Positions 26,726-33,182 of a stretch of DNA of 64,000 nucleotides are shown here, piece after piece (within the stretch, counting starts at the first letter, position 1; every line of letters starts with the position of its first letter). The stretch is from DASVTU01 sp036387415 (GTDB lineage Bacteria; Acidobacteriota; Blastocatellia; Pyrinomonadales; Pyrinomonadaceae). Position numbers and translations under genes: made by a program. The DNA is taken from positions 372,001 to 436,000 of the forward strand of contig DASVTU010000039.1 of assembly GCA_036387415.1 (NCBI GenBank), read 5' to 3'. Under the pieces are notes generated by a model. The model made no database searches. It had not been told where the DNA came from and was given only the letters and a program-made list of their open reading frames with translations.

Positions 26726-28075
26726 TCAATTAGTTCTAACTTTGGCGCCTTCAAAAAGTTGTTGAAGGTTGCTGGTCGCCACCGTCTCGTCGGCGTTGAC
26801 GCCGGAGAGGATTTGCATCATGTCGCCCTCTTCGGTGCCAATCTGGACGACGCGAAGTTTCGCCGTGTCGCCCTGTATGACGAAGACGCGAAAGGATTGT
26901 GTGTTCTGGTCGGAGAGGACGGCGGCGCGCGGCACGAAGACGGCTTTGCCTCCGCCCTGCCGCACGATGCGTGCGGTGGCGAACATACCGGAGCGCAAGG
27001 CGTTGTCGCTATTCTCGATGGCCGCTTCGACCGTCGCGGCGCGCGAAACGGGGTCGATGGCCGGATTGACCGCCGTGACGCGTCCGGCGAATTTTCGTTC
27101 GCGGTGCGCTTCGACTTCGAGCGATACGCCCATGCCAGCATTGATGAAAGGCGCTTCCGCTTCCGCCACCTGCAACTGTAACTTGAGCGGATTGGTGCGA
27201 AGTACCGTCGCCACGATGGAGGATGGAGTGACGTATTCGCCGACGGCGATTGGACGGTTGCTGACGAACCCCGCGTAGGGCGCGCGAATCGCGGCATCGG
27301 TCACGGCCTTCTGCGCGATGGCGACCTGCGCGCGTGCGGATTCGACCCCCGCTTCCGCCGTCTGAATCGCTTGATTGCTGACGCGCGCCGTGTTGATGGC
27401 GGCTTCGAGTTGTTGGCGCGCAGCGTTGACGCGTGCACGCGCCGTATCGCGTTGCGTGCGAAATTGGTCGTAGACACTCAAGGCCACGTCGCCCGTCTCG
27501 ACGAGCGCGCGATAACGCTTCTCGTTGGCTTCGGCGAGACGTAGTTCGGCCTGCGCCTGTTCGAGACTGGAATTTGCTCCGCGCACTTCGGGAATCGCAA
27601 CGGCGTCGAAATTTCCGCCGGGACGCAAGCCCAGACGCGCCTCCGCTTGCCTGACGCCCGCAACCGCCTGCGACACGGCGGACTGTGCCTGTTGCAGACG
27701 CAGACGCGCATCCCTGTCGTTGAGACGCGCAATCACGTCGCCCTGGCGGACAAACGCGCCGACGCCGACCGGCGTCGCCACCACTTGACCAGAAGCCTGT
27801 GATGCCACGTCCGATGTTTCGTCGGCAATCAGGCTGCCCGTCGCTTGAATGTAAGAAGGCACTTCGCGCGCCGTCGCCGTCGCCGTCGTGATGGCGACGG
27901 GCGCGGATTCACCCACTGTCGCCCCTGCTGTACCCGCTTCGCGCCTGCCGCCGCTTTCCTTCGCGTCAACGCTTGGCTCGGAGCGCCCGCAGGCCGCGCC
28001 CGTCAGCACAGCGACGAGCGACAAAGCGACGAGCGCCGTGGCTCGAAGCCTGCGGGAGAGAATTGAAGAAGACAT
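26726..28075 (-). CDS. RND efflux periplasmic adaptor (membrane fusion protein)
   Basis: This 449-residue lipoprotein has a signal peptide with lipobox LTGAACG (Cys near residue 29). The first barrel-sandwich half lies near residue 75-100 (SQASGQVVATPVGVGAFVRQGDVIARL), a long alpha-hairpin follows, then the second half AAIRAPYAGFVSNRPIAVGEYV, a beta-barrel and a membrane-proximal domain. The ATG was chosen because AAGGG lies seven bases upstream. It is the first gene of the efflux operon. Loss of an ATG-proximal extension of 17 residues in the longer frame removes sequence without signal character. Confidence 0.92.
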   Translation of the reverse strand: MSSSILSRRLRATALVALSLVAVLTGAACGRSEPSVDAKESGGRREAGTAGATVGESAPVAITTATATAREVPSYIQATGSLIADETSDVASQASGQVVATPVGVGAFVRQGDVIARLNDRDARLRLQQAQSAVSQAVAGVRQAEARLGLRPGGNFDAVAIPEVRGANSSLEQAQAELRLAEANEKRYRALVETGDVALSVYDQFRTQRDTARARVNAARQQLEAAINTARVSNQAIQTAEAGVESARAQVAIAQKAVTDAAIRAPYAGFVSNRPIAVGEYVTPSSIVATVLRTNPLKLQLQVAEAEAPFINAGMGVSLEVEAHRERKFAGRVTAVNPAIDPVSRAATVEAAIENSDNALRSGMFATARIVRQGGGKAVFVPRAAVLSDQNTQSFRVFVIQGDTAKLRVVQIGTEEGDMMQILSGVNADETVATSNLQQLFEGAKVRTN

Positions 28076-28304
28076 AAAGTAACCCTTTTTCGGCCTATTT
28101 ATTTGCAAACGCCACGTTTGACCCATTTATGTGAATACGCTCTATGGCGACGCGCGGTTACAGATTTATTTGTAAAAGGTCGCGTCCGTCGGCTGATAAG
28201 CGTAACTTCTAATTGTACACGTTAGGATACCGTCAGGCATCAAGTTAAACTTGCATTTGGATGCATTAAAGTGACGTTTGTGTCACGGGAAAGGACAAAT
28301 ATTT
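28076..28304. promoter_or_regulatory. Divergent promoter region of the efflux operon and the gene at 28305
   Basis: About 230 bases lie between two divergent start codons. The stretch 28200-28300 is A+T-rich and contains GTGACGTTTGTGTCAC (28271-28286), an inverted repeat with GTGAC/GTCAC arms that may be an operator. I could not choose a clear -35/-10 pair. No repeat hairpin is present, in line with a 5' rather than 3' region. Confidence 0.45.
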
Positions 28305-29063
28305 ATGGCCGACTGGCTGGCAGCGAGGACGAAAAAACTCCGCGAGTTCTTCGAGCTTGCGCCGGACGCGCAACTGACCGAGACCGATGCCGCGAAGTTT
28401 GAATTACCGGACGAAGTTGCCGAAGCTCTCATCCATTTTAATATCGAATGGCACATCATTCCCATGGCTGGCGCAGTCGCGCTCGACGATGCATATCTCG
28501 CGCGCTTCTACCCTACTGCGCCGAGAGATTTCACGAAGCCGCGCGAACACGGGGCGAGTTGCCGCGAACGCCTCGTCGAAGGACACGGACGACATCAGGG
28601 GCGCATCGTCGGCGTCGAGACGACGCCCAAGCCGCATTATCTCCCCGGTAATCGACAGTTCTACGGCACACACTACGGCCACGACTCCTCCGCAGACCCC
28701 TTCACGCCCTACATGGGACGCGCCGGAATGATGAACGGTACGCGCTATGCACACAACTATCTCAGCCTCCGCGCGTTTCTCAACGTCGTCGGTGAAGATT
28801 GGCGCGCACGCTCCATCATGCCCGCTGGCTATCGCATCACGGTCTGCCCGCCCGGCGTCTTCAATCTCGTCGGCACTCTCTTTCATCCTGAATGGAGCGA
28901 CACCGACACGCTCGAACTCGGCTTCTACCGCGACGAACGCGGCAACGCCACCTGCTACGCCGTCGGCTCCAACGCGCCCGGCGACTTTTCCTACATCAAC
29001 GAAGTCGAAGGGGAAGCCGAATGGTCGCTCATGGGCTTCCGCCTCGCGCTCGTACCGGAGTAA
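28305..29063 (+). CDS. Unknown protein, 252 residues
   Basis: I do not recognise this cytoplasmic protein. It starts MADWLAARTKKLREFFELAPDA, has no signal peptide or membrane segment, and is rich in aromatic residues and His (GNRQFYGTHYGHDSS, GTRYAHNYLSLRAFLNVVGEDW), which suggests a compact beta-rich fold, possibly metal-binding. The ATG follows GGAAAGGA by seven bases; the frame continues nine codons upstream without a site. It is divergent from the efflux operon and ends before a strong terminator. Confidence 0.78.
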   Translation: MADWLAARTKKLREFFELAPDAQLTETDAAKFELPDEVAEALIHFNIEWHIIPMAGAVALDDAYLARFYPTAPRDFTKPREHGASCRERLVEGHGRHQGRIVGVETTPKPHYLPGNRQFYGTHYGHDSSADPFTPYMGRAGMMNGTRYAHNYLSLRAFLNVVGEDWRARSIMPAGYRITVCPPGVFNLVGTLFHPEWSDTDTLELGFYRDERGNATCYAVGSNAPGDFSYINEVEGEAEWSLMGFRLALVPE

Positions 29064-29109
29064 GGCAAAATGAAAAGTTAAAAATATAAAAAGTCAGTAT
29101 GCACATCAA

Positions 29110-29142
29110 GGAGAGGACGAAAAATCGTCGCCTCTCCTTTTT
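29110..29142 (+). terminator. Rho-independent terminator
   Basis: GGAGAGGACGA pairs with TCGT and CCTCTCC around an AAAA loop, with a two-base bulge, and TTTTT follows. It ends the gene at 28305. Confidence 0.8.
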
Positions 29143-29292
29143 ACATTTTCTATGTTTAATTCTGCCTTGTGTAGATAGATGTAACCGGAGTCGTCGTGCG
29201 TGCGTCTTGCACATTGAAAGGCCGGATTGGAGCGTTAATCTCTCCTGTGTCCGATGCGGCTCGCGGTAAATCAACACTTGGAGATATGACAG

Positions 29293-29847
29293 ATGAAACT
29301 AACTGGTACCAAAAAGGTTATGAGCGGACTGGCGTTGGCCGGGACGATTGCGCTGACGGGAATCGTCGGATTCGCACAGCAGGACACGACGCAGGGACAG
29401 GGCGGCAGAGAGCACGCGGGTCGTCATGGGAAGCATGAAGGCGGGCGCGGCGGTCGTGGCATGAAGGGCGGCGGCTTCTTCGGCGGTCGCTTCGCGGAAA
29501 AACTCAACCTCTCCGACGCGCAGAAGGAACAGATGAAGCAGATTGCCGCGCGCTATCGTGAGAGCAACAAGGCCGCACGCGAGCAGCGACGCGGTGAAGG
29601 TCGTCGCGGCGGTTTCGACGCTTTCAACGGCGGCACGTTTGACGAAGCAGCCGTGCGCGCAGCAGCACAGGCGCGTGCTAACGCGCAGGTCGAGCGAGAA
29701 GTGGCGCACGCGCGGATGATGAATGAGATGTACAACGTGCTGACCGCCGAGCAGAAGGCGCAACTGGCTGCCGAGCGTCAACAGTGGGAACAGAAGCGGC
29801 AGGAACGTCGCAATCGTCGCGGCATCAATCCCGGCCAGGTTCAGTAA
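29293..29847 (+). CDS. Spy/CpxP-like periplasmic protein
   Basis: This 184-residue protein has a signal peptide (hydrophobic residues about 11-27, cleavage near GFAQQ), a Gly/His/Arg-rich stretch (residues about 35-62) that could bind metal, and a helical domain with two LTxxQ-type motifs: LSDAQKEQMKQIA and LTAEQKAQLAAE. Spy/CpxP proteins act as periplasmic chaperones or stress sensors. It lies upstream of an ECF sigma operon that encodes a second, membrane-anchored protein of similar type, which hints at a common envelope-stress role. Confidence 0.82.
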   Translation: MKLTGTKKVMSGLALAGTIALTGIVGFAQQDTTQGQGGREHAGRHGKHEGGRGGRGMKGGGFFGGRFAEKLNLSDAQKEQMKQIAARYRESNKAAREQRRGEGRRGGFDAFNGGTFDEAAVRAAAQARANAQVEREVAHARMMNEMYNVLTAEQKAQLAAERQQWEQKRQERRNRRGINPGQVQ

Positions 29848-29863
29848 GCGACTTGAAAAAGAC

Positions 29864-29906
29864 GGGCTTCTCGCGTCTGCTCGTCGAAGAATAGCGCGAG
29901 AAGCCC
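29864..29906 (+). terminator. Stem-loop after the Spy-like gene
   Basis: Twelve-base arms GGGCTTCTCGCG and CGCGAGAAGCCC pair perfectly around a 19-base loop, 17 bases after the stop codon. No T-run follows, so a factor-independent stop is uncertain. Confidence 0.65.
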
Positions 29907-29917
29907 CGCGGAGAATT

Positions 29918-29972
29918 CGAGTCTCCCCGGACATCGACCGAACTTGATAAAAACGAGTCTCCCCAGACATCG
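29918..29972 (+). promoter_or_regulatory. Pair of 19-base direct repeats upstream of the small secreted protein gene
   Basis: CGAGTCTCCCCGGACATCG (29918-29936) and CGAGTCTCCCCAGACATCG (29954-29972) differ at one base and are 36 bases apart, about 3.4 helical turns. A shorter echo GTCTCTCCCCGA follows at 29977. They lie 40-90 bases before the start codon at 30011 and look like tandem binding sites for a regulator. Confidence 0.55.
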
Positions 29973-30010
29973 TAATGTCTCTCCCCGAAACATTTCAGTG
30001 GAGGACAAAC

Positions 30011-30322
30011 ATGAAAAGTAAGCTCAGAATAGCATTTATCTTGTGTACGCTCGTCGTCGGGCTGTCGGTGACGGCTTCGGCGCAGACCACCTACCGGACA
30101 CGCAATGGCCGGACAGTGACGACCTACAACAATGGCAGCCGCGTGGTTCGTCGCCCGAATGGACGCACAGTGGTCGTCTTGCCAAACGGCAGACGCGTGG
30201 TTCGCAGTTCGCGCAGCAGGCAGGTTTACACGCAACCCGTCCGTCGCGCAAGAACCTATCGCACGCGTGATGGTCGCCTCGTAACCATCCTGCCGAACGG
30301 CAGACGCATCTATCGTTATTAA
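30011..30322 (+). CDS. Small secreted basic repeat protein
   Basis: This 103-residue protein has a signal peptide (cleavage near TASAQ, about residue 25). The mature part is very basic and is made of imperfect repeats of a Y/V-x-T-x-N/D-G-R-x-V-T/V unit: YRTRNGRTVTTY, RRPNGRTVVVLPNGRRVV, YRTRDGRLVTILPNGRRIYRY. The alternating pattern suggests short beta-strands. The function is unknown; it may bind polyanions or the cell surface. GGAGG precedes the ATG by seven bases, and a 36-base in-frame extension was rejected. The direct repeats upstream suggest specific regulation. Confidence 0.78.
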   Translation: MKSKLRIAFILCTLVVGLSVTASAQTTYRTRNGRTVTTYNNGSRVVRRPNGRTVVVLPNGRRVVRSSRSRQVYTQPVRRARTYRTRDGRLVTILPNGRRIYRY

Positions 30323-30429
30323 TCGCCAAACTTGCGGCGCGGGCGATACGCTTATAAACTCCGCAACCGTGCCGCAGATAATACCTCGACGCTGAATCCG
30401 CCCGTGGGATTTGCCGGAGAGCATCAAAG

Positions 30430-30466
30430 GGCAGCCCTCCATGGAGGGCTGCCGCTTTATTTTCAT
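30430..30466 (+). terminator. Rho-independent terminator
   Basis: A perfect 24-base palindrome (30430-30453) with arms GGCAGCCCTCCA and TGGAGGGCTGCC is followed by GCTTTATTTT. It separates the small secreted protein gene from the sigma factor gene and argues against a sigma start upstream of it. Confidence 0.85.
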
Positions 30467-30535
30467 TCGGACGAAGAACAGAAGGAAGTCGGCCTCTGCG
30501 GGGAGATGTTTTTGAGCGCGGGCAGTTTACTATTC

Positions 30536-31180
30536 ATGGACGAGACGGCAGACACCTCCGACGCTGTTATCTTGCAGCCGCCTGCGACGGCGCTGACGGG
30601 CACAACTGCCGAAGCGTCGGATGTCGAGTTGGTGGCGCAAGTCCGCGACGGCGATGAGTCGGCTTTCGAGGAACTCTTTAATCGCCACCGTCGGCGCGTG
30701 GCGCTCATCGCGGGTCGTTTCTTTCGTCAACCCGAACAGATTGAAGAGGTCGTGCAGGAGAGTTTTACCAAAGCCTATTTCGCGCTCGGCGACTTCGCCA
30801 ACGAACAGGAAGCCTCGTTTGCCTCCTGGCTGGCGCGCATCGCGTTCAACTGCTGTTACGATGAATTGCGACGCATCAAACGTCGGCCTGAAAGCTCTAT
30901 GAGCAACGTCTCAGAGGAGGAGGCCTCGCGGCTCAAAGAACAACTCCGCGCCGACGGAGCGGGCGACGACATCGAATCAGCAACCATCGCGCGAGATTTG
31001 GCGGGCAAACTGCTGGCACGACTCTCGCCCGAAGACCGTATGGTGCTCGTCATGCTCGATGTCGAAGGGATGTCGGTGGCGGAAATCGCGGAATCGACCC
31101 GTTGGTCGATTTCCAAAATCAAAGTGCGGGCGCATCGCGCGCGTGGGCGCTTGCGACGCGTGTTGAAGAAATTCCTGTAA
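30536..31180 (+). CDS. ECF-type RNA polymerase sigma factor
   Basis: This protein of 214 residues (224 if the ATG at 30506 is used, where GGGGAG touches the codon) has region 2 (VAQVRDGDESAFEELFNRHRRRV, then VVQESFTKAYFAL) and region 4 (LARLSPEDRMVLVMLDVEGMSVAEIAE, then SISKIKVRAHRARGRLR). The frame runs further upstream through the terminator at 30430 and that part is rejected. It heads a three-gene operon with a membrane protein (31259) and a Spy-like protein (31678), an arrangement like that of metal- or stress-responsive sigma systems. Confidence 0.9.
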   Translation: MDETADTSDAVILQPPATALTGTTAEASDVELVAQVRDGDESAFEELFNRHRRRVALIAGRFFRQPEQIEEVVQESFTKAYFALGDFANEQEASFASWLARIAFNCCYDELRRIKRRPESSMSNVSEEEASRLKEQLRADGAGDDIESATIARDLAGKLLARLSPEDRMVLVMLDVEGMSVAEIAESTRWSISKIKVRAHRARGRLRRVLKKFL

Positions 31181-31258
31181 CCTCGCGTTGAGTCTGCGCG
31201 TTTTTATTAGTGAAGCCTGAAGTTCGACGGAGGGCCGGAGAGACGAGGTAAAAAGTCG

Positions 31259-31681
31259 ATGGGCGGCAAAAACAACAAGCGTGTCACGGATGAACGGCTC
31301 GACCAATTCGGTCGCGCGATGGTGCGCGCCTCCGCTGCCGACGAGCGCGAAGCGGAAGCCGTCGCCGCGTCGCCTTTCCTCTATGCGCGTCTACGCACGC
31401 GGATTGCCGCCGAGCAGGAACGACGCGAAGCGGGCGAGAGTTGGCTCACGTTGCTCAGCGTCGTGTGGCGTTCGGCTCCGGCGATGGCGTTGATGGCCGT
31501 CGTGGCCTTCGTCCTGTTCTGGTCTGTCAACGTGGGTAGGCAATCGCCGGGCGTGCTCAGCGACGAGGCGCTCTTGAGCGATGCCGGAATCGAACAGGTG
31601 GTTTTCGCCGAACGAGGCACTCTGTCGAGCGACGACGTGCTGGCGACAATTTATGAAGACGAGCGGGAGAATTCCAGATGA
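31259..31681 (+). CDS. Membrane protein, probable anti-sigma factor
   Basis: This 140-residue protein has a charged cytoplasmic N-terminal part (about 75 residues), one membrane helix (APAMALMAVVAFVLFWSV) and a short periplasmic tail. It has no zinc-binding anti-sigma motif. Position directly after an ECF sigma gene, single-pass topology and size all suggest a sigma inhibitor, but no family was recognised. The stop overlaps the next start in ATGA, so the two are translationally coupled. GAGG stands before the ATG. Confidence 0.75.
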   Translation: MGGKNNKRVTDERLDQFGRAMVRASAADEREAEAVAASPFLYARLRTRIAAEQERREAGESWLTLLSVVWRSAPAMALMAVVAFVLFWSVNVGRQSPGVLSDEALLSDAGIEQVVFAERGTLSSDDVLATIYEDERENSR

Positions 31682-32082
31682 CCCCACGCGGCAAGACTCG
31701 ACTCAAAATCTGGCTAGTGCTGGTGGGCGTATTCGCTCTCGGTTGCGTTACGGGCGCATCGCTCGATAGCGCGTATCGTTTGAAGGCCAGCAACGAACGC
31801 CCGGAGGCGCACGGTCGGCGCGACAAGAAAGACATCTTTGAACGCATGAGACGCGACCTCGACCTGAGCGAGCAGCAGGCGACCGAGATACGCGCCATCC
31901 TCGACCAAACACGCAACGACTATCGTGCGCTCCGCTCCGAAGTGCGCCCGCGCTACGACGCCATACGCCAGAACTCCCGTACGCGCATACGTGCCCTGCT
32001 CACGCCCGAACAACAGAAACGCTTCGACGAAAAAGCCGCTCAACGCGACGCACGACGCGGCAAAGACGACGACAACGAATGA
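31678..32082 (+). CDS. Membrane-anchored Spy/CnrX-like periplasmic sensor
   Basis: This 134-residue protein has an N-terminal membrane anchor (KIWLVLVGVFALGCVTGASL) and a helical periplasmic domain with RRDLDLSEQQATEIRAILDQT and LLTPEQQKRFDEKAA, the LTxxQ-like signature of Spy, CpxP and CnrX proteins. Together with the sigma factor and putative anti-sigma upstream, it would form an envelope or metal-stress sensing unit. Its 3' end overlaps the convergent acetyltransferase gene by 43 bases. Confidence 0.8.
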   Translation: MTPRGKTRLKIWLVLVGVFALGCVTGASLDSAYRLKASNERPEAHGRRDKKDIFERMRRDLDLSEQQATEIRAILDQTRNDYRALRSEVRPRYDAIRQNSRTRIRALLTPEQQKRFDEKAAQRDARRGKDDDNE

Positions 32083-32600
32083 TAATCACCCCGACTCAAG
32101 CTCCAACGCCATACATAACCGTCGTCGGCGTCGTATCGCGTCTCGACATGCTTCATTCCTAGTTTCTCCAAAACCGCCACCGATGCATTCCTCTCGGCCA
32201 ACGTGTGCGCGTCAACGCGCGTGACGTGTGGTTGCGCGAAAGCATAATCCAGAAGGCCACGCGCCGCTTCCGTCGCCAACCCGCGCGCACGGTAGCCGGA
32301 TGCGATGCTGTATCCGATTTCCACCATGCCATGTTCGTCGGCCACGCCTTTGAAGCCGCCGACGCCGATGAGTGTCTCGTCTGCCTTGTGTGCAAAGAGG
32401 TAGACCCACCAGCCGAGCGCCGATGGATGAGATTTTAAGTATTCATAGCTGCGCGGCATGGCTTCTTGGGCGTCGGGTTGAAGCCAATCGTCGGCGGGCG
32501 TCAGTTGCAATAGCGATGCGAGTTCGCGCTCGTCGCGCAGTATCGCGTCGAAGTGCTGCAACTCGCACGGTATGAGTCGGAGTCGTTGAGTCTCAATCAT
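32040..32600 (-). CDS. GNAT-family N-acetyltransferase (RimJ/RimL type)
   Basis: This 186-residue protein starts MIETQRLRLIPCELQHFDAIL, typical of the RimJ/RimL branch, with the acetyl-CoA-binding region GYRARGLATEAARGLLDYAF and the C-terminal NASVAVLEKLGMKHVET. The target is unknown. The ATG at 32600 follows GAGGAAAG by a few bases; a 53-codon extension was rejected. The two genes at this point run tail to tail and share 43 bases. Confidence 0.88.
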   Translation of the reverse strand: MIETQRLRLIPCELQHFDAILRDERELASLLQLTPADDWLQPDAQEAMPRSYEYLKSHPSALGWWVYLFAHKADETLIGVGGFKGVADEHGMVEIGYSIASGYRARGLATEAARGLLDYAFAQPHVTRVDAHTLAERNASVAVLEKLGMKHVETRYDADDGYVWRWSLSRGDYHSLSSSLPRRASR

Positions 32601-33182
32601 GCTCTTTCCTCGCGTTGCACGTGTGCCGATGTCGGTCGTCGTGTGTTTGTTGAATAGTTGTCGCCGCCGCTTTCGGTGCGATGCAGTACGCCTATGCACA
32701 AATGCTCCGGGTAAAACGTTCGCCAAAGAGCAACAAACTCTCACATCTCGCCGCCGCAAACAAGATGCTTTTATCGTTTATTCCCTGTTTTATCGCCGCC
32801 GCGAACCCTTCAGGCACGTTGCGTACTAAAGCGTACAGACGGCATAATCAATAAACTGATATTTATATTAATTCCGATATTGGTTCTGTTCGAGACCGTC
32901 ATGGGCATCTCTTGCATGCCGAAGAAGAACCCATGATGGTCGTTCTATTTGTGTCCCGCAGTTTGGGCAAACAGCAAAGTGGCGAGTTTGCATTGAGAGA
33001 CCGCCCGGTCGTTTATCAAACGTAGTGTGATAACAATTAACTTGCGGTAAATCTATGTGACCATCTGTATCAAGACTCGCTTGCGCTTGAGGCCATGCGC
33101 GTTTGCATGCGGCCTCATTCGAGAGTCTTAACGAACAAGGGAACGGTGATATTTCACTCCGTCCTCTGCACCAAAGGAGATT
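32601..33182. other. Long gap with little recognisable content
   Basis: About 580 bases without a confident gene. The only candidate is the small minus-strand reading frame at 32868-32993. The stretch from 32780 to 32880 is A+T-rich. No repeat hairpin of the families found elsewhere is present, consistent with a region lying 5' to genes on both sides. Confidence 0.6.
32868..32993 (-). CDS. Possible small zinc-finger-like protein (41 residues)
   Basis: The frame from ATG 32993 encodes MQTRHFAVCPNCG, then RPSWVLLRHARDAHDG. Cys and His are spaced C-x2-C-x13-H-x4-H, as in a C2H2-type finger. There is no strong ribosome site (GGGCGG lies eleven bases upstream). A longer upstream frame has no such character. 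It could be a real small protein or chance. Confidence 0.35.
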   Translation of the reverse strand: MQTRHFAVCPNCGTQIERPSWVLLRHARDAHDGLEQNQYRN

